The notes under the pieces are model-generated. The model was not told where the DNA came from and searched no databases. It worked only from the letters and a program-made list of their open reading frames with translations. Position numbers and translations under genes: made by a program. From positions 3,410,001-3,474,000 of the forward strand of contig OZ244843.1 in assembly GCA_965220715.1 (NCBI GenBank): a stretch of DNA of 64,000 nt. Reading direction: 5' to 3'. The stretch is from Bin5 sp965220715 (lineage in GTDB: Bacteria; Chloroflexota; Anaerolineae; Caldilineales; Caldilineaceae). Positions 34,799 through 44,244 of the stretch are shown here, piece after piece (the stretch's first letter is position 1; every line of letters begins with the position of its first letter).

Positions 34799-35548
34799 AT
34801 GTCCGAAAACGGAAATCACGAAGAGATCATAATCTGCCAGGACGTTTGCAAATGGTTCGGCGAATTCCAGGCGCTCAAAAACTGTAGCCTGCGCGTCAAG
34901 GCTCAGGAAGTGGTCGTAATCATCGGCCCCTCCGGCTCAGGCAAATCCACTCTCATTCGTTGCATCAACCGCCTGGAGGAGCACCAGGCCGGCGACATCA
35001 TCGTCGACGGCATCCCGCTCACCCGCGATGTCCGCAACATCGAGCAGATCCGCTCCGAAACCGGCATGGTCTTCCAGCAGTTCAACCTCTTCCCGCATCT
35101 AACTGTTGTCGAAAACATCACCCTCGCGCCTATCCATGTTCGAAAAATGAACAAGGAAGAGGCCATGGAGAACGCCATGGCCCTGCTCAATCGCGTCGGC
35201 ATCCCTGAACAGGCCGACAAATTTCCCGGCCAACTCTCCGGCGGCCAGCAGCAACGCGTCGCCATCGCCCGCTCGCTCTCCATGCAGCCCAAGATCATGC
35301 TTTTCGACGAGCCGACTTCCGCCCTCGACCCCGAAATGATCAAAGAGGTCCTCGACGTCATGCAGGAACTGGCCGTATCGGGCATGACCATGCTCGTCGT
35401 CACCCACGAGATGGGCTTTGCTCGCGAGGTCGCCAACCGCATCGTCTTCATGGACGCCGGCGAAATCATGGAAGTCGGCACGCCCGAGCACTTCTTCACC
35501 AACGCCCAACACGAGCGCACCAAGCTCTTCCTCAGCCAGATCCTCTAG
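34799..35548 (+). CDS. aapP: General L-amino-acid ABC transporter ATP-binding protein
   Basis: 249 residues, a polar-amino-acid (GlnQ/HisP class) ATPase. Walker A GPSGSGKSTLIRCINRLE near residue 43, Q-loop VFQQFNLFPH, signature LSGGQQQRVAIARSL, Walker B IMLFDEPTSALDPEM, switch His VVTHEMGFA. It energises AapQM. The start ATG has a GAGGT element about nine bases upstream. Confidence 0.95.
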   Translation: MSENGNHEEIIICQDVCKWFGEFQALKNCSLRVKAQEVVVIIGPSGSGKSTLIRCINRLEEHQAGDIIVDGIPLTRDVRNIEQIRSETGMVFQQFNLFPHLTVVENITLAPIHVRKMNKEEAMENAMALLNRVGIPEQADKFPGQLSGGQQQRVAIARSLSMQPKIMLFDEPTSALDPEMIKEVLDVMQELAVSGMTMLVVTHEMGFAREVANRIVFMDAGEIMEVGTPEHFFTNAQHERTKLFLSQIL

Positions 35549-35774
35549 AATCTGCTGCAAGAGCAACGGCAAGCGGCCCATAATTTGCACAGACCATCCT
35601 GCCCTTGTACCGGTAAGGAAGGCGTGGAGGCCCACTTAGCGCGCGAAATATAATTGAACCCGCTGCCGGGAATGGGTCCGATAGGGCGTCGATTCCCAAT
35701 CTATCTCGAAGGTGCCGCCTCCGCGTCGCGCCCAACCAGTCGTAATTCAATCTTGAAAGCTTCAACGAACGGGA

Positions 35775-36788
35775 ATGAGGATGAAAAAGAAACTATTCGT
35801 ATTGCTCTTAGTGGTGACTCTCCTCGGCACGGCCGTGCCGCTCTACGCACAGGACGTCGGCTTAACCCTCGAAAACCTGGCGGCTAAAGTCGAAGCCATG
35901 GTGGAACTGGTAGCCTCGATGACAGAGCGCTTGACCACGTTCGAGGAGCGGCTTGAAATTCTGGAAGCGACTGCCACGCCGACGGTGACGCCGACGCCGT
36001 CACCGACTCCATCTCCTACCCCGCCACCGTCTCCTACACCGACACCTACACCAACCTCATCATCTCCAACGGTGAGGATGTCTGGCACGATGAACGTGCG
36101 TGCAGGCCCGGGCACCAACTACCCCATCCTGGGACAGGCCGAGGCCGGCGATCAATTCCCCACTTCCGGCAAGAACCCTGCTGGCGGCTGGTGGCAGATC
36201 ATTTACGGCGGTCAGTATGGTTGGGTCTACAGCCCTCTGGTGACGGCAATCAATCCGGAACTCGTGCAGGTGGCGTCCATCATTCCCACGCCGCCGCCGA
36301 CCCCGGTCCCACCAACGGCTACGCCCATCCCGCCGACGCCCGTGCCTCCCCCTGTGGCGCAACCTCCGGCCGATCCCTGCGCTGGCATTGGTGGCGACGG
36401 CTGCAAATTCAGGTTGCGAAACACCGATCTCAGGCATAACGGCGGCGGCGATCTAAAGCTCTATATTGGCTTCGTCCATGAAGGACGCGGGGACGAGGTT
36501 CAGGGCATCGGCGGCAGCTACTATGTGGAGTTGCACAAGGATGGGGTTCATTTATCCGCTGTGGATCACACTACTCGCGGTCAAAACTCTACCCATAACG
36601 GGCCCCAGGGCAATAAGTACAACTACCTTAAGACGGTCCCCCTCAGCCAGGTTCCGGGCGGAAATGTGGCGGGCAACTATACGATTTGGGTCAAAGACGG
36701 CACCGGTGAACGCGACAGCCAGAACTACACTTTTGCCGTGTCGGGAGGAAATGGTGAAGTTTGGCTCATCTTTGCCCAGAACAATTGA
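35775..36788 (+). CDS. Secreted protein with coiled coil, Pro/Thr linkers and SH3-type domain
   Basis: 337 residues. A Sec signal peptide (KKKLFVLLLVVTLLGTAVPL, then YAQ) leads to a short coiled coil (residues 30-65) and a Thr/Pro linker of PTP repeats. A bacterial SH3 domain of about 65 residues follows (TMNVRAGPGTNYPILGQAEA, GWWQIIYGGQYGWVYSPLV). A second Pro-rich linker comes next, then a C-terminal domain of about 130 residues with Cys pairs near DPCAGIGGDGCKF. SH3b modules usually bind cell-wall or surface polymers. A cell-envelope or extracellular adhesive or sensing role is likely. It stands alone after the aap operon. Confidence 0.8.
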   Translation: MRMKKKLFVLLLVVTLLGTAVPLYAQDVGLTLENLAAKVEAMVELVASMTERLTTFEERLEILEATATPTVTPTPSPTPSPTPPPSPTPTPTPTSSSPTVRMSGTMNVRAGPGTNYPILGQAEAGDQFPTSGKNPAGGWWQIIYGGQYGWVYSPLVTAINPELVQVASIIPTPPPTPVPPTATPIPPTPVPPPVAQPPADPCAGIGGDGCKFRLRNTDLRHNGGGDLKLYIGFVHEGRGDEVQGIGGSYYVELHKDGVHLSAVDHTTRGQNSTHNGPQGNKYNYLKTVPLSQVPGGNVAGNYTIWVKDGTGERDSQNYTFAVSGGNGEVWLIFAQNN

Positions 36789-37008
36789 GATACACCTTTC
36801 ACTGGGATGTCGGTGACGATTCAGTGGCGAGATAATGGCTGAACATAACAATGTCGAGAACCATCTCGGCGCGCCGGTCATCCCTGCCTGTATCAATCTG
36901 GCTGAAAACCTGTACGGCGCCGCGCAGCAACCTGGAATTCCGGCCAACGCCGCCTCGCCCGCTTGGCATCTCCCCTGAGTGGCCAGGCAAGAAAGGAGCG
37001 CAACCGCC

Positions 37009-37497
37009 GTGACCATGCAACTGACCGACAACACCGCCCCTGAGCTAGCCGTCACCCGCTGGTTCAACACGCTCGACAATCCGACCTTGGCCGATCTCAG
37101 AGGCGAGGTCGTGGTAATCGAGACGTTTCAAATGCTCTGTCCCGGCTGCGTCTCACACGGGTTGCCGCAGGCCAAGCGGATCCAGCAAAACTTCGGCGAC
37201 GACATCACCCTGCTGGGCCTCCACACCGTCTTCGAACACCACGACGCCATGACTCCCGTGTCGCTGGAAGCGTTCCTTCACGAGTATCAAATTACTTTTC
37301 CTGTGGGAGTGGACGCCCACACGCCTGGCGTTACAACGCCAATTACGATGGGCCGCTATCGGCTGCGCGGCACGCCAAGCCTGCTCGTCATCGACCGTGC
37401 CGGACGCATCCGCGTCAACGCCTTTGGTCACGTTGAAGACCTCGCCATCGGCGCCGCCCTCGCCCGCCTCATCGACGAACCACGCTCCGACCCGTAG
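37009..37497 (+). CDS. TlpA/peroxiredoxin-like thioredoxin-fold protein
   Basis: 162 residues. The redox motif is C44-P-G-C47 in ETFQMLCPGCVSHGLPQAKR, with the cis-Pro region at RLRGTPSLLVIDRAGRIR. The N-terminus APELAVTRWFNT matches the AhpC-TSA/Redoxin family entry strand. No signal peptide is visible, so it is probably cytoplasmic. I chose the GTG at 37009 because GGAG at 36995 is ten bases upstream; the ATG two codons on is possible. The function may be a disulfide reductase or peroxiredoxin. Confidence 0.78.
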   Translation: MTMQLTDNTAPELAVTRWFNTLDNPTLADLRGEVVVIETFQMLCPGCVSHGLPQAKRIQQNFGDDITLLGLHTVFEHHDAMTPVSLEAFLHEYQITFPVGVDAHTPGVTTPITMGRYRLRGTPSLLVIDRAGRIRVNAFGHVEDLAIGAALARLIDEPRSDP

Positions 37498-37581
37498 GTC
37501 AGCCGCAGCCCCACGCATTGATCAGATGTCCCGCCACTGCAATCCAACTCTGGACGGCGACGGACTCGCCTGCCTATCACA

Positions 37582-37893
37582 ATGAACGCGGGGGCCAGAC
37601 GGGACATGGCATGCTATCACTGCCAGCAATGTGCCGAAAAGTACCCGAAAGGATTCCTGATCTCGCTTTCTGAGGACTTTCTATTTGTCCACGATCTTAT
37701 TTATCTCGTGCATCAATGCGCGAAACGATTTCCGGCTTTCTTGGAGTTAGAGCGTGCTGCTGACATTCTAGGAAGGTACGGGGCAGGAGTGCGTTACCCG
37801 ATGGAGAATTTCGTTAGCCCCGACGTGGAGGAAGCCATGAATGCGATTAAACTGGCCGAAAATATCGCCACCTTCGTAAAGAGCAAACTGTAG
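37582..37893 (+). CDS. HEPN-domain protein, N-terminally short
   Basis: 103 residues. It carries the HEPN core: MACYHCQQCAEKYPKGFLIS, FLFVHDLIYLVHQCAKRFPA, and a C-terminal helix ending VEEAMNAIKLAENIATFVKS. Intact HEPN proteins start about 20-25 residues before the YH-Q-AEK motif, so this one looks trimmed. No MNT nucleotidyltransferase partner is adjacent, although HEPN/MNT pairs are common toxin-antitoxin modules. It may be a remnant or a stand-alone RNase-like HEPN. Confidence 0.65.
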   Translation: MNAGARRDMACYHCQQCAEKYPKGFLISLSEDFLFVHDLIYLVHQCAKRFPAFLELERAADILGRYGAGVRYPMENFVSPDVEEAMNAIKLAENIATFVKSKL

Positions 37894-37994
37894 TCCCGTC
37901 GCCTCACCACCCTATCCTCACACCAGCCCACCTTCCCCACCGCCCGTTCTGTAGTATAATGCCCTCACCTCACGACCATAAGGGGGTGACAACC

Positions 37995-38552
37995 ATGACC
38001 ATTACTTCAGAGAAACTGCTGACCGCCGACGATTTGCTCCGACTTTATAGCGAAGGGATTCGTGGCGAACTGATACAGGGGGCCCTCTGCGAAACGATGC
38101 CTACGGGAGTAAGACACGGCAAAGTCGTGGTAAATCTGGCAATTCTGCTCGGTGGATTCATTAAACCCCGCAGGCTGGGATGGGTTTTGGCATCAGACGT
38201 AGGTTTCTTGCTCGAACGTAACCCAGACACTGTGCGAGAGCCAGATATCGCCTATATTTCTGCTCATAATCTTCCATTGGATGCAGAAGTGGCAGGATAC
38301 TATGTGGGCGCACCCGACCTGGCAGTCGAAGTGTTTTCGCCCAACGACAGCCCCAGAGAAGTCTTCGACAAAGCCCGCATGTGGATCAGCTTCGGCGCCC
38401 CCCTGGTCTGGACGGTTGACCCCGAGACCCGTACAGTCGAAGTCCATCGCCCGAATCAGCCGCTGCTGAAGCTCTCTGAAGATGACACGCTAGACGGCGG
38501 CCACGTTCTTCCCGGCTTCGGCTGCCCCATTTGCGATCTCTTTGATCTGTGA
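37995..38552 (+). CDS. Uma2-family (DUF820) putative nuclease
   Basis: 185 residues, a complete Uma2 protein: LTADDLLRLYSEGIRGELIQ, GALCETMPTGVRHGKVVVNL, VREPDIAYISAHNLP, GAPDLAVEVFSPNDSPREVF, and AEVHRP-like strands to HVLPGFGCPICDLFDL. PD-(D/E)xK-type acidic residues are in GELIQG, EPDIAY and DLAVEV. The start at 37995 has AAGGGGG upstream, and TATAAT lies at 37955. It is not close to the Uma2 gene at 24810. HicB follows after 10 bp. Confidence 0.88.
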   Translation: MTITSEKLLTADDLLRLYSEGIRGELIQGALCETMPTGVRHGKVVVNLAILLGGFIKPRRLGWVLASDVGFLLERNPDTVREPDIAYISAHNLPLDAEVAGYYVGAPDLAVEVFSPNDSPREVFDKARMWISFGAPLVWTVDPETRTVEVHRPNQPLLKLSEDDTLDGGHVLPGFGCPICDLFDL

Positions 38553-38562
38553 AGGAATCCCG

Positions 38563-38769
38563 ATGAGACAAGTTGTAATCTATCCAGGGGAAGACGGCTT
38601 CTGGGTTGTTGAATGTCCCAGCCTCCCGGGTTGCATAAGCCAGGGGGAAACGAAACAGGCCGCTATCGCCAATATCAGAGAAGCTATCGAACTCTACATT
38701 TCTACCCTTGAAGATGACGGATTGCCTGTGCCCGAGGATCAATTCGAAACTCTCGTCATGGCGGTATGA
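38563..38769 (+). CDS. hicB: HicB-family antitoxin
   Basis: 68 residues. The HicB/UPF0150 partial RNase-H fold is clear: VVIYPGEDGFWVVECPSLPG, CISQGETKQAAIANIREAIE, LYISTLEDDGLPVPED. It lacks a separate DNA-binding domain, as in short HicBs. The ATG at 38563 has AAGGA upstream. Its stop overlaps the hicA start (ATGA), so the antitoxin is made first and translation is coupled. Confidence 0.9.
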   Translation: MRQVVIYPGEDGFWVVECPSLPGCISQGETKQAAIANIREAIELYISTLEDDGLPVPEDQFETLVMAV

Positions 38770-38987
38770 GTCGCCTACCCACGGTATCAGGCCGTCAGTG
38801 CGTACGGGCTCTGACAAGAATCGGCTTCTTGATCCTTCGTCAAAGGGGAAGTCATATCGTTTTACGAAAGGACGATCCCCACGCTCAGCTAGTCGTTCCG
38901 AACCATAAGGAACTTGACAGGGGAACCTTGCGTGCGATTATTCGGCAGGCCAACCTTGGAGTACAAGAATTCATTGATCTCCTTTGA
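38766..38987 (+). CDS. hicA: HicA mRNA interferase toxin
   Basis: 73 residues with the double-stranded-RNA-binding-like HicA fold. Catalytic His is in RQRGSHIVLRKD, followed by VVPNHKELDRGTLRAIIRQA. It cleaves mRNA when free of HicB. The gene order hicB-hicA is the less common arrangement. The RGSH motif is intact, so the toxin is probably active. Confidence 0.9.
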   Translation: MSRLPTVSGRQCVRALTRIGFLILRQRGSHIVLRKDDPHAQLVVPNHKELDRGTLRAIIRQANLGVQEFIDLL

Positions 38988-39145
38988 CTCTCGTTGAATA
39001 TCCTAAGTGAAGGTAAGCCTGCCGAGTGAACGACAGGAATCCCTTGGCCGTCTGGTTTGGGCATCCCTGCAAACACGGCGCCATGCCCTTTTGTTCTTGG
39101 CCTCACTTTACAAGCGAACGACCGCCCCAGAAAAGGAACTCACCA

Positions 39146-40564
39146 GTGACCCCTCCCGAACTCTTCCGCACACCTGCAACCGAACTCACCGCCGCTATTC
39201 GCGCCAAACAGCTTTCTCCCGTTGAGCTGACCGAAGCCCTCCTCGCCCGCATCGAGGCCGTAAACCCAGCCATCAACGCCTACCTCGACGTCGGAGGCGA
39301 CCGCGCCCTCGAAGATGCCCGCGCCGCCGAAGCCGCAGTCATGCGCGGCGATGACCTCGGCCCCTTGCACGGCCTGCCCGTCCCCATCAAGGATCTCGAA
39401 CCCAGCGAGGGCCTGCGCCACACCAGCGGCTCCATCCTCCAGAAGGACCAGATCGCCGAATTCGACGGCGCCGTAACCGGCCGTGTCAAGGCCGCCGGCG
39501 GCATTATCATCGGCAAGACCAATACGCCCCACCTCGGCCACAAAGACATGTGCGACAATCTGCTAGGCCCGCCTGGGCGCAATCCTTGGAACACCGATCG
39601 CACACCGGGCGGCTCCAGCGGTGGCGCCGCCGCGGCCGTTGCCGCCGGCCTCGGCCCTCTCGCGCACGGATCCGACGGCGCCGGCTCCATCCGCATTCCC
39701 GCTGCCCTTTGCGGCGTATTCGGCTTCAAGCCCTCATTCGGGCGGCTGCCCTACTGGCCCAATCTCGACATCTGGTCTGCACGCTCCCACAACGGTCCTA
39801 TCTCGCGCACTGTCGCCGACGCTGCCCTCTTCACCCAGGCCACTGCCGGCCCCGACCCCCGCGACCCCACCGCCATCGCGAACCGCCCCGACGATTACCT
39901 TGCCGCCGTTGCCGACCCCCTGCCAGCGTTGCGAGGCCTGCGTGTCGCCTGGAGTGCCGACTTCGGATACGCCGCCGTCGACCCCGACGTGCGCCGCCTG
40001 GCAGGCGAGGCCGCCCAGCGCTTCTCCGACTTTGGCTGCATCGTCGAAGCTGTCGATCCAGGCTGGGATAACCCCCGGCCCGGCGCCGAGGTCTGCTGGT
40101 TCGTCTCTCTGGCCGCCCGCGTTGGCCAGGCCTACGACGAGAGTCCAGATGCCTTCGAACCGAGCCTCGCCGAGATGATCCTGCAAGGCCGTCGTTACTC
40201 CGGCGAAGAACACGGTCGCGCCGAGATTTCACGTACTGTCTACTATCAACAGGCCCGCGAGTTTTTCGAGGAGTACGACCTCCTGCTCACCCCGCAGATG
40301 CCCCTCACCGCCTGGGGCGTCGACGACTGGCCCGCTGAGATCGACGGAAAGCCCACACCGTCGATCTTCGACCGCCTGCCCTTCACTTACCCATTCAACC
40401 TCACGGGTCAACCCGCTGCCAGCGTCCCTTGCGGCTTCGCATCGGACGGTCTACCAGTGGCCCTCCAAATCGTCGGACGTCACCACGCCGACACGCTCGT
40501 CCTCCAGGCCGCGGCCGCGCTCGAACAGGCCGCCCCCTGGGCAGACGTTTGGCCGGCGATCTGA
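39146..40564 (+). CDS. Amidase-signature family amidase
   Basis: 472 residues from a GTG with AAGGAAC upstream. The Ser-cisSer-Lys triad is K82 (LPVPIKDLE), S157 (PGGSSGGAAA) and S181 (GSDGAGSIRIPA), spaced as in characterised family members. The family hydrolyses amide bonds in the cytoplasm; substrates range from indoleacetamide to aryl acylamides. There are no neighbouring gatCB genes, so it is not GatA. The frame extends 40 codons upstream without homology. Confidence 0.92.
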   Translation: MTPPELFRTPATELTAAIRAKQLSPVELTEALLARIEAVNPAINAYLDVGGDRALEDARAAEAAVMRGDDLGPLHGLPVPIKDLEPSEGLRHTSGSILQKDQIAEFDGAVTGRVKAAGGIIIGKTNTPHLGHKDMCDNLLGPPGRNPWNTDRTPGGSSGGAAAAVAAGLGPLAHGSDGAGSIRIPAALCGVFGFKPSFGRLPYWPNLDIWSARSHNGPISRTVADAALFTQATAGPDPRDPTAIANRPDDYLAAVADPLPALRGLRVAWSADFGYAAVDPDVRRLAGEAAQRFSDFGCIVEAVDPGWDNPRPGAEVCWFVSLAARVGQAYDESPDAFEPSLAEMILQGRRYSGEEHGRAEISRTVYYQQAREFFEEYDLLLTPQMPLTAWGVDDWPAEIDGKPTPSIFDRLPFTYPFNLTGQPAASVPCGFASDGLPVALQIVGRHHADTLVLQAAAALEQAAPWADVWPAI

Positions 40565-40594
40565 GAAATTTGCTTGAAGGAAAGGCAAGTTACC

Positions 40595-41026
40595 CTAGAA
40601 TTTTTCGGGGAGAACGGAGAAGCCTTCTACCTCACAGGCTACACGGAGTCTCCGATCAAATACTTCAAAATTATGCTCGGCTGTCAATCCTCGACACCAA
40701 GTGATTGCGGCCGCGAGTTGAAATGCATCTGCCGTCCGTAGTTGATGAATAGCCAGAAGGTTTTCGACTGTGCTGCGTAACTCCTCACTTGGCTGAATCT
40801 CCGTCCATGTCTGTGCCAGAGAGCGAAAGACTTCTCGGGCTTTGCGTTCATCTGCCGATCTTAGACTTCCATCCCTGACGCGCCTTATAAATGCAGAAAC
40901 GCACTCAGGGCGAGTACCCCACCACACCACCATGTTAGGGTCTTCGTCGAAAATTCTGCGCACAGCCCTGGAAGTGGATTCTTCCAAACAAAGGGGAACG
41001 ACGGCCGAAGCATCCCAGAATTTCAC
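40595..41026 (-). CDS. vapC: VapC-type PIN-domain ribonuclease toxin
   Basis: 143 residues. PIN-domain acidic residues: D5 (KFWDASAVV), E in TRPECVSAFIRR, D in LRTADAFQLAAAI, and D in EVFDRRLRVAC. The domain cleaves specific RNAs such as tRNAs. Its ATG overlaps the antitoxin's stop by four bases, the usual vapBC coupling. Confidence 0.9.
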   Translation of the reverse strand: MKFWDASAVVPLCLEESTSRAVRRIFDEDPNMVVWWGTRPECVSAFIRRVRDGSLRSADERKAREVFRSLAQTWTEIQPSEELRSTVENLLAIHQLRTADAFQLAAAITWCRGLTAEHNFEVFDRRLRVACEVEGFSVLPEKF

Positions 41027-41313
41027 CAGCTTTCTTCTCTATCTTGGGAAATGGCCCTTCGCACAGATCCCTCCGGATCCTTTGGTCGTGGCATTTCCCA
41101 GAAATCTTCCGGCAATTTCCCTGTCCCGCGTTTGAGCAACCCCCGCCTCTCCAAATCATCCATGCGCTCTTCAATAGAATCGAATCGCGAAACAGGCACT
41201 AAGCGTGCAATTGGCCGACCCCGATCAGTGATCAGCACCTCTTCACCCGCCTTGACGTTTCGAAGGTAAGCGCTCAGCGAATTCTTGAGTTCTGTTATGC
41301 TTGTTGTTTGCAT
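41023..41313 (-). CDS. vapB: Phd/YefM-type antitoxin of the VapBC pair
   Basis: 96 residues. Phd/YefM fold in ITELKNSLSAYLRNVKAGEE, then VLITDRGRPIARLVPV. The C-terminal part (LLKRGTGKLPEDFWEMPRPK) is the usual toxin-binding tail. The ATG at 41313 has GGAG upstream; a longer frame adds 14 residues. It lies upstream of and overlaps the PIN toxin. Confidence 0.88.
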   Translation of the reverse strand: MQTTSITELKNSLSAYLRNVKAGEEVLITDRGRPIARLVPVSRFDSIEERMDDLERRGLLKRGTGKLPEDFWEMPRPKDPEGSVRRAISQDREESW

Positions 41314-41903
41314 TGCTTTCTCCTCTAGACTTCCGGCTGCTGCCAGTTTAGTCAATCTAACAGCTTATGGCAAACTCCTGGCCAATATAGGTGCATCCCA
41401 TATATCTGGGCCTTTGCAACCTGCCCTCTCAACCTACGCAAAAAAAATCCGCTGAATCGGCGTCAACCGATCGCCTGCCATCCTGGAAATTCCCAAATCC
41501 TCTTACTCCTGATTCAGAATTAGTGAACTATCCCGTACCAAAGGGGTTACTAAGAACCAAGAACCAGAAACTAAAACCTGCTCAATCCTGACTCAGACAA
41601 CGACTGCGTCGCCGCCCTCGACGCCATCCCCGCGCCCACCATTCCGAAGACGAGGCCAATCCCGGCGCCGACGCAACCGCCCGTGCCTCTGAATGCTAAC
41701 TCTCTGGTGAATAGCGGTAACTGTTCACCCAATGACCAGCAGACATGGCACCAGCGTGTGCGGGAGTCGCTGCCTGGCTCACAGACGGAAGCAATACCGC
41801 GAAGGTCCTTCACACAGCCCAATTCTTGCCATTTTGAAATCCCCTAATCCCAGCATATACTGAGTGGCAAGCTCTCTCTGGTCACCCACCAACAGCGTGG
41901 ACG
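41314..41903. repeat. Intergenic stretch with degenerate dispersed repeat
   Basis: Positions 41390-41525 are a weak relative of the 160-bp repeat (GCATCCCATATAT, ATCCGCTGAATCGG, TCCTGATTCAGA), and AATCCTGACTCAGACAACGA recurs at about 41584. No gene is supported before the permease at 41904. Confidence 0.7.
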
Positions 41904-42815
41904 ATGGCAACCCCTCTTAGCGCCCCACATTCAGAAGTTTCCGATGCGCGTCGCCTTCGGCGCCGGGCGCAGCTCTTGCGCAACTTGGAACGCTCGGCTA
42001 TCCATCTTGTGCTGTTGATAGGCACCGTCTCCATGTTGGTGCCCCTTTTTTGGATGATTTCGACCTCTCTCAAGCCGGAGTGGGAGGTCTACCTGATCCC
42101 GCCTAAGTGGATCCCCAGCGAGTTCCAGTGGATCCATTACCATCAGGCTTTCTTCGACTACTTCAACTTTACCCAATACGGCGCCAACACGATGATCATC
42201 ACGCTGGGCGTCCTGGCGGGCCGGTTACTGACTGCTTCGCTGGTGGCGTTCGGGTTCGCCCGTATCCGCTTCATCGGCCGCGATGTCATCTTCATTGTCG
42301 TGCTGGGCACAATGATGGTGCCCCACCAGGTAACTATCATCCCGCTCTACATTCTCTTCCGCGATCTTGGCTGGCTGAACACCTACCTGCCTCTGATCGT
42401 GCCGGCATGGTTCGGCGGCGGCGCATTTTTCATCTTCCTGCTGCGCCAGTTTATCCTGACCATCAACCCGGAACTTGACGATGCCGCCCGCATAGATGGC
42501 TGCGGTTGGCTCGGCATCTATACGCGGATCGCCCTGCCTCTGATCAAACCGGCGCTGGCTGCAGTGGCAATTTTTTCATTCCTGGGAACCTGGAACGACT
42601 TCTTCGGTCCTCTCATCTTCCTGCGCAGCCGGGATATGCTGACGCTGGCGGTAGGCCTGCATTTCATGGCCACCGCCGCATCGTCCTCGGTCCGCCCAAG
42701 CATGCCGCACCTGATGGCCGGCTCGACGATGTTACTGCTTCCGCCGCTGCTCGTCTTCTTTTTCGCGCAACGCTACTTCATCCAGGGGGTCACATTTTCC
42801 GGCATCAAAGGTTAA
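41904..42815 (+). CDS. CUT1-type sugar ABC transporter permease, MalG/LacG-like (cluster I)
   Basis: 303 residues with six membrane segments (first at about 30-50, SMLVPLFWMISTSLKPEWE at its end). The EAA loop is DDAARIDGCGWLGIYTRIAL then PLIKPALAAVAIF. It ends in FFFAQRYFIQGVTFSGIKG, typical of MalG-like permeases. It is the first gene of cluster I (permease, binding protein, permease, PhyH). No ATPase is encoded nearby, so a shared MsmK/UgpC-type ATPase elsewhere is likely. Confidence 0.9.
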   Translation: MATPLSAPHSEVSDARRLRRRAQLLRNLERSAIHLVLLIGTVSMLVPLFWMISTSLKPEWEVYLIPPKWIPSEFQWIHYHQAFFDYFNFTQYGANTMIITLGVLAGRLLTASLVAFGFARIRFIGRDVIFIVVLGTMMVPHQVTIIPLYILFRDLGWLNTYLPLIVPAWFGGGAFFIFLLRQFILTINPELDDAARIDGCGWLGIYTRIALPLIKPALAAVAIFSFLGTWNDFFGPLIFLRSRDMLTLAVGLHFMATAASSSVRPSMPHLMAGSTMLLLPPLLVFFFAQRYFIQGVTFSGIKG

Positions 42816-42905
42816 CGTCAGTGTCTTCTGGCAACTATGTCCACAATCAAGAGTTCGCTGTCTGAAGAGGATTCGCGATTCACACTCAAGATGGAGGAGA
42901 AAGTC

Positions 42906-44225
42906 ATGTCGAACAAACAATTTAGCCGTAGACAACTACTGCGCGGAGCGGCCGTGCTCGGAGCCGCGGTCCCGTTCCTGCAAGCCTGTGGAGCACCGTC
43001 GCCGGACGCGGGAGCTGCTGACTCCGGATCTGAAGAAGCCGCGCCCAGCATGGAGATGACCACGGTCCGCTATTCCCAGGTGATCGGCCCGCTCGACAAA
43101 CAGGTCAATATGTTCAACGAGCAGAGCGACTCGATTCACGTAGAATTTGAACTCGTCCCCTGGGGCGAACACGCTGATAAGCTGCTGATCGATGTCGCTG
43201 CCGGCACCGCCCCCGACCTTTGGTTCATCGGCGGCCCCTGGTGGATTCAGATCAAGCGCAAAAATGTCGCCCTCTCGATCAGCGAATTCCTCGCCAACGA
43301 CCCCAACGTGGTGATGGACGACTTTGAGTTTCCCGCCGACAGTGACTGGGGCACCCTCGACGGCGACATATACGGACTTCCCACAAACTCAGTTATCCTG
43401 CGCGGGCTGGCCTACAGCGAGGATCGCTTCGAAGAGGCCGGCCTCGACCTGCCCAACCAAGACTGGACCCTCGCCGATGTGGCCAAGGTGGGTCCGCAAC
43501 TGAACCGCGGTGACGAGTCGTTCGCCATCACCTCGCCCCTCTTGGCCGCTGACCTCTATCTCACCACTATCTGGCAAAACGGCGGCCAAATCATCAACGA
43601 GGACGAAACCAAGTGCTTGCTCGACCAGCCAGAGGCTGTCGAGGCGATTGAGCAACTCGTGGCCTGGAAAGAGTTCAGTATGAAGCCCGGCGCAGGTCAG
43701 GCCTTAGGCGAATTCCCCACCGCCGGCGGCAAGATCGCCATGTGGCCGATGGTCCTGGCCGACTGGGACACTTGGCTCAAACGTACCGCCAATGACACAA
43801 CCAATCAGTGGATGACCTTTTGGCCGTCCACCTCCAATCCGCCCGCTGTCGATGTCTACGCCGGCAGCGTCCACATGGAGGCGATCTGGTCTCAATCTGA
43901 AAATATCGACGCAGCCTGGGAGTTCTTCATCTGGCGCGCGATCAACCAGGATTCCCTCGACTACCAGATCACGCTCTTCCCTATCAACTACCGGATGGAG
44001 GAGACCGTCAAGAGCGCTATCACCAACGAACGTCAAGCAGATTTTCTGACACTTCACCTTCCCATTACTGGACGCTCCACAGGCGAATACTGGGGCCCCA
44101 GCACGACAGAGATTTTGAACGCCTTCCGCTCCGAGTACGAGCTTGCTATCCTGGGCGAGAAGACGACCAAGGAAGCCATGGAAGCCGCCACAAAGGCGAT
44201 TGACGTGATTCTGGAAGACACCTAG
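42906..44225 (+). CDS. Sugar-type ABC transporter substrate-binding lipoprotein, family 1 (cluster I)
   Basis: 439 residues. A twin-arginine-like signal FSRRQLLRGAAVLG leads to lipobox FLQACG and a Ser/Glu-rich linker. The mature domain has ITVRYS-type first strand, VNMFNEQSDSIHVEFELVPW and IDVAAGTAPDLWFIGGPWW, the family 1 fold. The ATG at 42906 has GGAGGAG upstream. Position between the two permease genes is unusual, because most CUT1 operons start with this gene. A 15-bp stem-loop follows. Confidence 0.9.
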   Translation: MSNKQFSRRQLLRGAAVLGAAVPFLQACGAPSPDAGAADSGSEEAAPSMEMTTVRYSQVIGPLDKQVNMFNEQSDSIHVEFELVPWGEHADKLLIDVAAGTAPDLWFIGGPWWIQIKRKNVALSISEFLANDPNVVMDDFEFPADSDWGTLDGDIYGLPTNSVILRGLAYSEDRFEEAGLDLPNQDWTLADVAKVGPQLNRGDESFAITSPLLAADLYLTTIWQNGGQIINEDETKCLLDQPEAVEAIEQLVAWKEFSMKPGAGQALGEFPTAGGKIAMWPMVLADWDTWLKRTANDTTNQWMTFWPSTSNPPAVDVYAGSVHMEAIWSQSENIDAAWEFFIWRAINQDSLDYQITLFPINYRMEETVKSAITNERQADFLTLHLPITGRSTGEYWGPSTTEILNAFRSEYELAILGEKTTKEAMEAATKAIDVILEDT

Positions 44226-44244
44226 TTTTCTGACGAACATTGTC

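Noticed and set aside
39026..39145. Amidase start at 39026
   Set aside because: The first 40 residues (for example VWFGHPCKHGAMPFCSWPH) are unlike the family. The GTG at 39146 has AAGGAAC and gives the normal N-terminus.
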